A program made the translations under genes and the position numbers. A model generated the notes under the pieces. The model was given only the letters and a program-made list of their open reading frames with translations, was not told the origin of the DNA and searched no databases. Below, piece after piece: positions 20,065 through 27,425 of a stretch of DNA of 64,000 nt. Positions within the stretch are counted from its first letter, which is position 1; every line of letters starts with the position of its first letter. The stretch lies in the NCBI RefSeq assembly GCF_030816075.1, contig NZ_JAUSXO010000001.1, positions 930,001 to 994,000 on the forward strand, read 5' to 3'. This DNA is from Arthrobacter agilis (GTDB lineage Bacteria > Actinomycetota > Actinomycetes > Actinomycetales > Micrococcaceae).

Positions 20065-20592
20065 ATGCGCGCCAGCCACCAGCCGGACCCCGGATCGAGC
20101 AACTATCCGCCGCCGGTCTACGCCGTCGCCGAGGACCGGCGGTCGGTGCCCCCGGCCGGCGTCGTCTGGTGGCTCGGTTCCACGATCCTCCTCGGGGCCC
20201 TGCTCGGCGCCCTCTGGTGGCTCCTCGCCCCCACGGGGCGCCTGTTCGGCGACCCGGAGGTCACCACGGACTGGGTGCTCCGCGATCTCACCCTCGCGGG
20301 CCTGGAACTCGCCGCGGGGATCGCCGTGGGCACCGTGGTCGCGCTCCGGCTGGCCCTGCCCGGCGTGGTGCCGCGGATCGGGGCCGCGGTGGGCGGGTCG
20401 ATCCTCGGTTCTCTCCTGGCCCTGGGCGTCGGCGAGGGCCTCGCCTACCTGTTCGGACCCCACGGGCGGGAAGGCGTGCCCGGCTCCTCCTTCGTGCTGC
20501 AGTCCCTCGGCACCCTCGCGATCTGGCCCGGCGTCGCCGCCGTCATCATCTTCGCCACCGCCCTCGTCGGGCTCGCCCGCCGCCGGACCTGA
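20065..20592 (+). CDS. Four-helix membrane protein of unknown function
   Basis: I do not recognise a family. The 175 residues begin with about 30 hydrophilic, Pro-rich residues, then show about four hydrophobic segments (about 33-55, 78-98, 103-128 and 145-170) and end in RRR. A glycine-rich third helix (GAAVGGSILGSLLALGVGEG) is notable. ATG at 20065 lies seven bases after a TAATGT -10-like box (20052-20057), so the mRNA probably has almost no leader. It precedes hisD by 55 bases but hisD has its own -10 box. Confidence 0.7.
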   Translation: MRASHQPDPGSSNYPPPVYAVAEDRRSVPPAGVVWWLGSTILLGALLGALWWLLAPTGRLFGDPEVTTDWVLRDLTLAGLELAAGIAVGTVVALRLALPGVVPRIGAAVGGSILGSLLALGVGEGLAYLFGPHGREGVPGSSFVLQSLGTLAIWPGVAAVIIFATALVGLARRRT

Positions 20593-20635
20593 CGGGACCG
20601 CCGGCCTCCACACCGGGTCACAGCACGCCTCCCGA

Positions 20636-20641
20636 TAGACT
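20636..20641 (+). promoter_or_regulatory. -10 box of a leaderless hisD promoter
   Basis: TAGACT ends six bases before the hisD GTG, the same hexamer and spacing as at dnaE. The bases between are CGGGGG. Confidence 0.6.
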
Positions 20642-20647
20642 CGGGGG

Positions 20648-22012
20648 GTGACTTCAGCGCCCAGCACCTCCTCTCCCGTCAGCTTCCGGACCATCGACCT
20701 GCGCGGCCTGGCGCTGTCCTCCCGTGAGCTGAGGGACGCCATGCCGAGGGCGGCTGCCAGCGCCCAGTCCTCCGAGGCGGCCGTGCAGGCCATCATCGAC
20801 GACGTACGGGCCCGCGGCCTCGAGGCCCTCCGGGACCTCGCCCGACGGTTCGACGGCGTGGAGCAGGACCACCCGCGGGTGCCGGCCGAGGTCGTCGCGG
20901 CAGCAGTGGCAGGACTCGACGCCGAGGTACGCTCGGCCCTCGAGGAGGCGATCCGGCGTGCGCGGATCTTCGCCCACGCCCAGGTACCCGCGGACGTGGA
21001 GGTCGAGATCGCCGAGGGTGCCCGCCTCACCCACAAGTGGATCGCCGTGGACCGCGTGGGGCTCTACGTCCCCGGCGGACTGGCCGTCTACCCGTCCTCC
21101 GTGGTGATGAACGTGGTGCCGGCGCAGGCCGCCGGCGTCGGATCGATCGCCCTCGCGTCGCCGCCGCAGAAGGAGTTCGGCGGCTGGCCGCACCCCGTGA
21201 TCCTCGCCGCGGCATCGATGCTCGGCATCACCGAGATCTACGCGATGGGCGGTGCGCAGGCCGTCGCCGCCCTCGCGCACGGCATCCCCGACGGCCCGGA
21301 TGCGGGCACGGGGATCGAGCCGGTCACCGTCGTCACGGGTCCGGGCAACATCTTCGTGGCGACGGCCAAGCGCCTCGTCCGCGGGCAGGTCGGCATCGAT
21401 TCCGAGGCCGGCACCACCGAGATCGCCGTCCTGGCCGACGCGACGGCGGACGCAGACCTCGTGGCCGCCGACCTCGTGAGCCAGGCGGAGCACGATCCGC
21501 AGGCGGCCTCGGTCCTGGTGACCGATTCCGAGGACCTCGCCTCCGCCGTCGTCGCCGCGCTGCAGATCCGCGCCGCGGCGACGCGGCATGCCGAGCGGGT
21601 GCGGACGGCGCTCTCCGGTCCGCAGTCCGGCGTGATCCTCGTCGACGACATCGACCACGGCATCGCGGTGTGCGACGCCTATGCGGCCGAACACCTGGAG
21701 ATCCAGACGGCCGACGCACGGACGGTGGCGGCGAGGATCCGCAACGCCGGCGCCATCTTCGTCGGTGCCTACAGCCCGGTGAGCCTCGGCGACTACTGCG
21801 CGGGCTCGAACCACGTGCTGCCCACGGCCGGTACCGCGTCCTTCGCGTCCGGGCTGAACGTCACCACGTTCCTGCGCGCGGTCCAGCTCGTGGACTACGA
21901 CCGTGCGGCGCTCGCCGGGGTGTCGGCGTCGATCCTCGCCCTGTCCGCCGCCGAGAACCTCCCCGCGCACGGTGAAGCGGTCACGGCACGCTTCGGCGGC
22001 CCTGCCTCCTGA
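20648..22012 (+). CDS. hisD: Histidinol dehydrogenase HisD
   Basis: HisD catalyses the last two oxidations of histidine synthesis, histidinol to histidine, with NAD and zinc. The 454 residues include the NAD-binding run IYAMGGAQAVAALAHG, VTGPGNIFVATAKRLV, the metal region SQAEHDPQAASVLVT, AEHLEIQT with the active-site Glu/His, and SNHVLPTAGTASFASGLN. hisD starts the histidine operon in many Actinobacteria, but here nrdR follows, so the other his genes are elsewhere. Confidence 0.96.
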   Translation: MTSAPSTSSPVSFRTIDLRGLALSSRELRDAMPRAAASAQSSEAAVQAIIDDVRARGLEALRDLARRFDGVEQDHPRVPAEVVAAAVAGLDAEVRSALEEAIRRARIFAHAQVPADVEVEIAEGARLTHKWIAVDRVGLYVPGGLAVYPSSVVMNVVPAQAAGVGSIALASPPQKEFGGWPHPVILAAASMLGITEIYAMGGAQAVAALAHGIPDGPDAGTGIEPVTVVTGPGNIFVATAKRLVRGQVGIDSEAGTTEIAVLADATADADLVAADLVSQAEHDPQAASVLVTDSEDLASAVVAALQIRAAATRHAERVRTALSGPQSGVILVDDIDHGIAVCDAYAAEHLEIQTADARTVAARIRNAGAIFVGAYSPVSLGDYCAGSNHVLPTAGTASFASGLNVTTFLRAVQLVDYDRAALAGVSASILALSAAENLPAHGEAVTARFGGPAS

Positions 22013-22034
22013 GCCCCCTTCGACGCGGCCTTCC

Positions 22035-22086
22035 ACTACATCTGGTAATTACAGTGTTGTTGTTTCACCATATGTAGTCCTAAAAT
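22035..22086 (+). promoter_or_regulatory. nrdR promoter with two NrdR-type boxes
   Basis: ACTACATCTGGT (22035-22046) and ACCATATGTAGT (22067-22078) are each near-palindromes, and 11 of 12 bases of one match the reverse complement of the other. Their starts are 32 bp apart, about three helical turns, as reported for tandem NrdR boxes. TTGTTG (22057-22062) and TAAAAT (22081-22086), 18 bases apart, make a candidate promoter overlapped by the second box. This suggests nrdR represses itself. Confidence 0.65.
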
Positions 22087-22122
22087 GAGGAATCGGTTGT
22101 TCTCGAGCGGAAAGGGGTCCGT

Positions 22123-22620
22123 ATGTACTGCCCGTACTGCCGCAACCCCGACTCCCGCGTCGTGGACAGCCGCCTCGGTGACGACGGCTCGGCGATCCGC
22201 CGGCGCCGCCAGTGCCCGCAGTGCGGCCGCCGGTTCAGCACCGTGGAGACCACCAGCCTCAGCGTGATCAAGCGCTCGGGTGCGGGGGAGCCGTTCAGCC
22301 GGTCGAAGATCATCAACGGCGTCCGCAAGGCCTGCCAGGGCCGACCGGTGACGGAGGACGATCTCGCCCTGCTGGCGCAGGAGGTCGAGGAGAACGTCCG
22401 CGCGAGCGGCGTCGCCGAGATCGACGCACACGAAGTGGGGCTGGCCATCCTGGGCCCGCTGCGCAAGCTCGACCAGATCGCCTACCTGCGTTTCGCCAGC
22501 GTGTACCAGGGGTTCGAGTCGCTCGAGGACTTCGAAGCCGCGATCGACACCCTGCGCGAGCAGGCGAAGGAGAACGAACGCGTGCCGAGCGGCGCGCAAC
22601 GACCCCTGACGGCGCGCTAG
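22123..22620 (+). CDS. nrdR: Transcriptional repressor NrdR
   Basis: NrdR senses ATP/dATP and represses ribonucleotide reductase genes. The 165 residues have a zinc ribbon with C3, C6, C31 and C34 (MYCPYC, QCPQCG), followed by basic residues RRRR, and an ATP-cone domain (about 46-136, [17 protein letters not shown]). ATG at 22123 follows AAAGGGG at 22111-22117 with five bases between. NrdR-type boxes upstream point to autoregulation. No nrd reductase genes are in the window. Confidence 0.96.
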   Translation: MYCPYCRNPDSRVVDSRLGDDGSAIRRRRQCPQCGRRFSTVETTSLSVIKRSGAGEPFSRSKIINGVRKACQGRPVTEDDLALLAQEVEENVRASGVAEIDAHEVGLAILGPLRKLDQIAYLRFASVYQGFESLEDFEAAIDTLREQAKENERVPSGAQRPLTAR

Positions 22621-22710
22621 CGCCCATGAGACCCCGGTGGTGGCTGCGGAGGGGAAGCCGACGCCACCACCGGTTCCACGTCCGCCCGTAGCGGCAGGAC
22701 ACGAGGAGAA

Positions 22711-22751
22711 GCCGGAAGCCCGGGACGGAGGATCCGTCCCGGGCTTCCGGC
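22711..22751. terminator. Bidirectional hairpin between nrdR and ppgK
   Basis: A perfect 19-bp stem (22711-22729 with 22733-22751) with a three-base loop GGA, between convergent nrdR and ppgK. No T tract follows on either side. Confidence 0.8.
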
Positions 22752-22799
22752 TGTGCAGGCACGACCCCTCGGGGCTCACGGCCCCCGGGATCCCCGTGC

Positions 22800-23612
22800 T
22801 CAGGCCTTGGGCGAGAAGAGCAGCGCGGCCTGCAGTGCGCCGCCCACGATGCCGGCGTGGTTCCGGAGCTCCGCCGGGATGATCGGGGTGCGCAGCCGGA
22901 GCGAGGGCAGGTACTCGCTGCTGCGCTTCGAGATGCCACCGCCGATGATGAACAGCTCGGGGGAGAAGAGGAACTCGACGTGCGAGAAGTACCGCTGCAG
23001 GCGCACCGCGTACTCGTCCCAGTCGATGCCGTCCCGCTCGCGGGCCACGGCCGACGCCTTCGTCTCCGCGTCGTGCCCGTCGATCTCCAGGTGGCCGAGC
23101 TCCGCGTTGGGGACCAGCCTGCCGTCGAAGATGAAGGCCGAGCCGATGCCGGTGCCGAGGGTGATCACGAGGACCGTGCCCATCTTGCCCTTGCCCGCGC
23201 CGTAGCGGACCTCGGCGAGACCGGCTGCGTCGGCGTCGTTGATCACGTGCACGTCGCGTCCGAGGACCGTGGTGAACAGGGCGTCGACGTCGGTGTCCAC
23301 CCAGCTCTTGTCCACGTTCGCCGCGGACCGGGCGACACCGTGCTGGATGATCGCGGGGAACGTGACACCGACCGGGACATCGGCCGCAGGGCCCTCGGGA
23401 CGCGAGGACAGCTCCGTGACGATCTGCGCCACGACCTCGGCCACCGCTTCCGGCGTCGCGGGCTTGGGCGTCGGGATGCGGTACCGCTCACCGACGATGA
23501 CACCCTTCTCGAGGTCCACGATGCCGCCCTTGATGCCGGTGCCGCCGATGTCGACGCCGATCACGGTCGCGGGGAGCTTCTTCGATTTCTTCTTGTCGGT
23601 GTCCTTGGCCAT
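22800..23612 (-). CDS. ppgK: Polyphosphate--glucose phosphotransferase (polyphosphate glucokinase)
   Basis: PPGK phosphorylates glucose using polyphosphate or ATP and is typical of Actinobacteria. The 270 residues form a ROK-type kinase: the phosphate loop GVDIGGTGIKGGIVD at about 19-33, the sugar region VINDADAAGLAE with catalytic Asp, and LGTGIGSAFIFDG. The N-terminus is Lys-rich (MAKDTDKKKSKK), and the start is preceded by CGGAGAA. The next gene upstream on this strand, map, is unrelated in function. Confidence 0.93.
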   Translation of the reverse strand: MAKDTDKKKSKKLPATVIGVDIGGTGIKGGIVDLEKGVIVGERYRIPTPKPATPEAVAEVVAQIVTELSSRPEGPAADVPVGVTFPAIIQHGVARSAANVDKSWVDTDVDALFTTVLGRDVHVINDADAAGLAEVRYGAGKGKMGTVLVITLGTGIGSAFIFDGRLVPNAELGHLEIDGHDAETKASAVARERDGIDWDEYAVRLQRYFSHVEFLFSPELFIIGGGISKRSSEYLPSLRLRTPIIPAELRNHAGIVGGALQAALLFSPKA

Positions 23613-23649
23613 GATTCTCCGTCGAAGTGGGACCGGCGCGAGCCGGATG

Positions 23650-23687
23650 GGGCAGTGCGGGCAGTGTTCGGGCAGTGTTCGGGCAGG
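23650..23687. repeat. Short imperfect tandem repeat upstream of ppgK
   Basis: A GGGCAGTG core recurs three times with an 11-bp period (GGGCAGTGTTC), the first copy shortened. It fills much of the gap between the ppgK start and the map stop. I see no function for it. Confidence 0.5.
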
Positions 23688-23703
23688 GCCGCGGGCGGTC
23701 GCG

Positions 23704-24483
23704 CTAGGGCAGGGTCAGGATCTCCGCGCCGCGGTCGGTGACAACGAGCGTGTGCTCAAACTGCGCTGTCCTCTTCCGGTCCTTCGTGACGACGGTCCAG
23801 TCGTCCGCCCACATGGTCCAGTCGATGGTGCCGAGCGTCAGCATCGGTTCGATGGTGAAGACCATGCCCGGCTCGATGACGCGGTTGTAGGCGGGGGCGG
23901 CGTCGTAGTGCGGGATGATCAGGCCCGTGTGGAACGCTTCTCCGACGCCGTGCCCGGTGAAGTCACGGACAACACCATAACCGAAGCGCTTCGCGTAGGA
24001 CTGGATGGTGCGCCCGATGACGTTGATCTCCCGGCCGGGCGCCACCGCGCGGATGGCCCGGTTCAGCGACTCCTGGGTGCGCTCCACGAGCAGGCGGGAC
24101 TCCTCGTCCACGTCGCCGATGCAGAACGTGTGGTTCGTGTCGCCGTGCACCCCGTCCTTGTAGGCGGTGATGTCGATGTTCAGGATGTCGCCGTCCTGGA
24201 TCACCGTGGTGTCGGGGATGCCGTGGCAGATGACCTCGTTGAGGGAGGAGCACAGCGACTTGGGGAAGCCGCGGTACCCGAGGGTCGACGGATAGGCGCC
24301 GTGGTCGAGCAGGAACTCGTGGCCGATGCGGTCGAGCTCGTCCGTGGTGACGCCCGGCGTGGCGTGCCTGCCCACCTCCACGATGGCCTGCGCGGCGATC
24401 CGGCCGGCGACGCGGATCTTCTCGATCGTCTCGGGCGTCTTCACCTCCGAGCCGGTGAACGGGGCCGGTGCCGTGCGGCCCAC
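23704..24483 (-). CDS. map: Methionine aminopeptidase, type I (N-terminal extension out of frame)
   Basis: MetAP removes the initiator Met from new proteins. The 259-residue frame holds the whole catalytic domain: metal ligands in NIDITAY and HGDTN, the His in GHGVGEAFH, and Glu residues in FTIEPML and QFEHTLVV. Actinobacterial enzymes of this class carry an N-terminal proline-rich extension. Here that extension (24583-24494) is present but one base out of frame, because of a run of four Gs on the plus strand at 24490-24493. GTG at 24483 is the first usable in-frame start. Either a sequencing error or a true frameshift has removed the extension. Confidence 0.9.
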   Translation of the reverse strand: MGRTAPAPFTGSEVKTPETIEKIRVAGRIAAQAIVEVGRHATPGVTTDELDRIGHEFLLDHGAYPSTLGYRGFPKSLCSSLNEVICHGIPDTTVIQDGDILNIDITAYKDGVHGDTNHTFCIGDVDEESRLLVERTQESLNRAIRAVAPGREINVIGRTIQSYAKRFGYGVVRDFTGHGVGEAFHTGLIIPHYDAAPAYNRVIEPGMVFTIEPMLTLGTIDWTMWADDWTVVTKDRKRTAQFEHTLVVTDRGAEILTLP

Positions 24484-24583
24484 GTACTCGGGGCCGGACG
24501 ATGGTCGCAGGAACAGGGCGCCTGGGCGAGACCGTGCCGGGTGTCAGCGTCCCGAGGGGGGCCGTGGCGGAAGACTGGGGCAT
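24484..24583 (-). other. Displaced N-terminal coding segment of map
   Basis: Reading from ATG at 24583 on the minus strand gives [18 protein letters not shown] and then [13 protein letters not shown], which matches the LSPxRPVPxxIxRPEYV pattern of actinobacterial MetAP extensions. One extra C in the CCCC run then shifts the frame. Dropping that base continues as [12 protein letters not shown] into the catalytic frame, giving a protein of about 292 residues. A TAGGAT box (24591-24596) ends seven bases before the ATG, as expected for the natural start. Confidence 0.8.
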
Positions 24584-24683
24584 ACCCTTGATCCTATAGC
24601 GGGCCCGGGTGGACGGCCCGCACGCGTGGTGTCGCCGGCGACAGTGGACGACACGCCGCTCAGCCCCGATCGAGGAGGTCGAC

Positions 24684-24845
24684 ATGACGGAGTACTGGTA
24701 CAACGTGCGGACGCACGAGGTCGAGGAGGACCGCCAGTCGGACTGGTCGCAGCTCATCGGGCCGTATGCCACCCGCGGTGAGGCTGAGAAGGCCCTCGAG
24801 AAGGTCCAGCAGCGCAACGACGCGTGGGACCGGGAGGACGACTAG
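24684..24845 (+). CDS. Small conserved protein, SPOR-like (53 aa)
   Basis: A 53-residue soluble protein starting MTEYWYNVRTHEVEEDRQSD, with YATRGEAEKALEKVQQRND later, a pattern of short actinobacterial proteins often annotated as SPOR-domain-like. Start: ATG at 24684 with a perfect AGGAGG at 24673-24678, five bases upstream; an in-frame start at 24609 has no such site. It is divergent from map and convergent with panB, whose stop is 14 bases away. Function unknown. Confidence 0.75.
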   Translation: MTEYWYNVRTHEVEEDRQSDWSQLIGPYATRGEAEKALEKVQQRNDAWDREDD

Positions 24846-24859
24846 CCCCCGGGAGCCCC

Positions 24860-25744
24860 CTAGAAGGTGTGCTCGGGGCCCGGGAAGGTGCCGGCGCGGA
24901 CGTCGTCCGCGTAGGCGCGGGCGGCGTCGGAGAGCACGGTCCGCACGTCGGCGTACTGCCGGACGAACCTCGCCTGCCTGCCGCCGCGCAGGCCCGCCAT
25001 GTCCTGCCAGACGAGGACCTGCCCTGTGGTGCCGGGCCCCGCACCGATACCGATGGTCGGTATCCGGAGGGCGGCGTCGACCGCGTCCGCCGTCTCGGCC
25101 GGGACCATCTCCATCAGCACGCAGAACGCGCCGGCGTCCGCGAGGGCCACGGCGTCGTCGACGATGCGCTGTGACGCCTCGCCCCGGCCCTGGACCCGGT
25201 AGCCGCCGAGCGCGTGTTCGCTCTGCGGGGTGAACCCGATGTGCGCCATCACGGGGATGCCTGCGCGGACGAGGGCCCGGACAGTGGGGGCGTAGTCGGC
25301 CCCGCCCTCCATCTTGACCGCGTGCACCAGGCCCTCCTTGAGGAGCCGCACGGACGATTCCACGGCCTGCTGGGGCGAGACCTCGTAGCTGCCGAAGGGC
25401 AGGTCGGCGACGACGAGGGCCCGCCGGGCGGCCCGGCTCACCGCCCGGCTGAACAGGATCATCTCGTCGAGCGTGATGGGCAGGGTCGTGGCATGCCCGA
25501 GCACGTTGTTGGCTGCCGAATCACCGACGAGGAGGACCTCGATGCCGGCCTCGTCGAACACCTGGGCCGCGTACTGGTCGTACGCTGTCAGCATCGCGAA
25601 CCGCGTGCCCTGGTCCTTGGCCTGCTGCAGGTGGTGTGTCCGGATGCGGGCGACCGGTGTCGTGGCGGCCGCCGCGCCCGGCGGAGGCGGCGGCGTCGTT
25701 CCTGCCCCGTCGCCGTAGGGTGCGGGCTGTTCGGCGGAAGTCAT
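24860..25744 (-). CDS. panB: 3-methyl-2-oxobutanoate hydroxymethyltransferase PanB
   Basis: PanB makes ketopantoate from alpha-ketoisovalerate and methylene-tetrahydrofolate, the first step of pantothenate synthesis. The 294 residues include MLTAYDQYAAQVFDEAGIEV, the metal-binding LVGDSAANNVLGH, HIGFTPQSEHALGGYRVQGR and IPTIGIGAGPGTTGQVLVW, all family signatures. An N-terminal tail of about 30 residues is Gly/Pro/Ala-rich. It probably uses a leaderless mRNA. panB near glnA2 is also the arrangement in mycobacteria. Confidence 0.95.
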   Translation of the reverse strand: MTSAEQPAPYGDGAGTTPPPPPGAAAATTPVARIRTHHLQQAKDQGTRFAMLTAYDQYAAQVFDEAGIEVLLVGDSAANNVLGHATTLPITLDEMILFSRAVSRAARRALVVADLPFGSYEVSPQQAVESSVRLLKEGLVHAVKMEGGADYAPTVRALVRAGIPVMAHIGFTPQSEHALGGYRVQGRGEASQRIVDDAVALADAGAFCVLMEMVPAETADAVDAALRIPTIGIGAGPGTTGQVLVWQDMAGLRGGRQARFVRQYADVRTVLSDAARAYADDVRAGTFPGPEHTF

Positions 25745-25750
25745 GGCACG

Positions 25751-25756
25751 AGACTA
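25751..25756 (-). promoter_or_regulatory. -10 box of a leaderless panB promoter
   Basis: On the minus strand TAGTCT is followed by six bases (CGTGCC) and then the panB ATG, the same spacing as at dnaE and hisD. Confidence 0.55.
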
Positions 25757-25840
25757 TCGGACGGTGGTCGAGGGCCGCCGGGGTCGTGCCGTGTGTGCTC
25801 CCGCACACCGGCCGCCGCCGTGCAGGGCAGGACGGCGGCG

Positions 25841-25913
25841 CGTGACGTCGTACGTCACGGCACGCGGACGGGACGGGCCCGCGCACCGATCTGCTCCGGC
25901 GGGTCAGTAGAGT
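25841..25913 (+). promoter_or_regulatory. Divergent panB-glnA2 gap: inverted repeat and candidate -10 box
   Basis: The 303-base gap 25745-26047 has no gene. It contains an inverted repeat CGTGACG-TCGTA-CGTCACG (25841-25859) and a TAGAGT -10-like box (25908-25913) that would start a glnA2 transcript near 25920. The repeat lies about 60 bases upstream of that start, a normal place for an operator. It does not fit the GlnR half-site pattern. The rest of the gap shows nothing I can identify. Confidence 0.4.
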
Positions 25914-26047
25914 GTTCACGGGTGCTGGCGCGCGGGCGCGGTGCCGTGCCGCGGAAGCGGCAGCACCGGACGCGCACGACGTCGGGCATGGACGGCCCGC
26001 CGCCCCGTCGGGGCGGCCTGGGCGACGAGGAACGGGAAGAGGTGGTC

Positions 26048-27388
26048 ATGGACCGGCAGCAGGAGTTCGTACTGCGCACCATCGAGGAGCGGGACGTCCG
26101 CTACGTGCGGCTGTGGTTCACCGACGTCGTCGGCTCCCTGAAGTCCGTGGCACTCGCCCCCGCGGAAGTGGAGGGCGCGTTCGCCGAGGGCCTCGGCTTC
26201 GACGGGTCATCCATCGAAGGCCTTGCCCGCGTGTACGAATCGGACATGCTGGCCCAGCCGGACCCGTCCACGTTCCAGATCCTGCCGTGGCGCGGCGAGA
26301 AGGAACAGACCTCGCGGATGTTCTGCGACATCCTCACGCCCGACGGCAGGCCCTCCACCGCCGATCCCCGCGGCGTGCTCAAGAAGACCCTGGCGAAGGC
26401 CGCCGACATGGGCTTCACCTGCTACACGCACCCCGAGATCGAGTTCTACCTGCTCAAGTCCGCGGAACTGGGCGCGGACGGGCAGCCCGTGCCGGTGGAC
26501 CACGCCGGCTACTTCGACCACGTGCCCGGCGGAGTGGCCCAGGACTTCCGCCGGACCGCCGTGGCGATGCTCGAGTCCGTCGGTATCTCCGTGGAGTTCA
26601 GCCACCACGAGGCCGGCCCGGGCCAGAACGAGATCGACCTGCGCTACGCGGACGCGCTGCAGACGGCGGACAACATCATGACGTTCCGCACCATCATCAA
26701 GGAGGTCGCCCTGACCTCCGGAAGCTACGCGACCTTCATGCCCAAGCCGTTCTCCGAGCACCCGGGCTCCGGGATGCACACCCACTTCTCCCTCTTCGAG
26801 GGGGACACGAACGCGTTCTTCGAGGCCGGTGCGGAGTTCCAGCTGTCGAAGACCGCACGCCAGTTCATCGCCGGCATCCTGCGCCACGCGCCCGAGTTCA
26901 CGGCCGTGACCAACCAGTTCGTCAACTCGTTCAAGCGGCTGTGGGGCGGCGGTGAAGCGCCCAGCTACCTCTCCTGGGGCCACAACAACCGCTCCGCCCT
27001 GGTCCGCGTGCCGCTCTACAAGCCCAACAAGGGCCAGTCCGCGCGCATCGAGTACCGGGGCATCGACTCCGCCAGCAACCCGTACCTCGCCTACTCCGTG
27101 CTCCTGGGCGCCGGCCTCAAGGGCATCGAGGAGGGCTACGAGCTCCCGCCCGCCGCCGAGGACGACGTGTGGAGCCTGACCGCCGCCGAGCGCCGCGCCA
27201 TGGGCCACGACCCGCTGCCCGCCAGCCTGCACGACGCCATCCGCGTGATGGAGGAGTCGGAGCTCGTGGCGGACATCCTGGGGGAACAGGTCTTCGAGAA
27301 CTTCCTGCGGAACAAGCGCGCCGAGTGGCACGACTACCGCATCCAGGTGACGCCGTACGAGCTGCGCAGGAACCTGAACATCCTGTAG
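26048..27388 (+). CDS. glnA2: Type I glutamine synthetase GlnA2 (non-adenylylated form)
   Basis: A GS-I family protein of 446 residues, the size of mycobacterial GlnA2. Glutamine synthetase motifs are present: LGFDGSSIEG (about 47-56), the ATP-site region KPFSEHPGSGMHTHFSLFEG and NNRSALVRVP. Where adenylylated enzymes have a Tyr (as Tyr402 of the glnA1 product below), this protein has DDVWSL with Trp375, so GlnE should not modify it. ATG at 26048 follows GAAGAGGTGG; a long in-frame extension upstream to 25214 overlaps panB and is rejected. glnE follows after 37 bases. GlnA2-like paralogues may make glutamine poorly or act on polyamines; the substrate is undecided. Confidence 0.92.
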   Translation: MDRQQEFVLRTIEERDVRYVRLWFTDVVGSLKSVALAPAEVEGAFAEGLGFDGSSIEGLARVYESDMLAQPDPSTFQILPWRGEKEQTSRMFCDILTPDGRPSTADPRGVLKKTLAKAADMGFTCYTHPEIEFYLLKSAELGADGQPVPVDHAGYFDHVPGGVAQDFRRTAVAMLESVGISVEFSHHEAGPGQNEIDLRYADALQTADNIMTFRTIIKEVALTSGSYATFMPKPFSEHPGSGMHTHFSLFEGDTNAFFEAGAEFQLSKTARQFIAGILRHAPEFTAVTNQFVNSFKRLWGGGEAPSYLSWGHNNRSALVRVPLYKPNKGQSARIEYRGIDSASNPYLAYSVLLGAGLKGIEEGYELPPAAEDDVWSLTAAERRAMGHDPLPASLHDAIRVMEESELVADILGEQVFENFLRNKRAEWHDYRIQVTPYELRRNLNIL

Positions 27389-27413
27389 TGCCTGCCGGAG
27401 CCCGCGACGTGGC

Positions 27414-27419
27414 TAGGGT
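27414..27419 (+). promoter_or_regulatory. -10 box of a leaderless glnE promoter
   Basis: TAGGGT ends six bases (TGGGGG) before the glnE ATG in the 37-base glnA2-glnE gap. It gives glnE its own transcript in addition to readthrough from glnA2. Confidence 0.55.
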
Positions 27420-27425
27420 TGGGGG

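Noticed and set aside
23650-23687. Short tandem repeat as a CRISPR array
   Set aside because: Units are 11 bp with no spacers, and no cas gene is present.
25214-26047. Upstream extension of glnA2 to 25214
   Set aside because: It runs antisense through panB and adds 278 low-information residues; ATG 26048 fits the family length.
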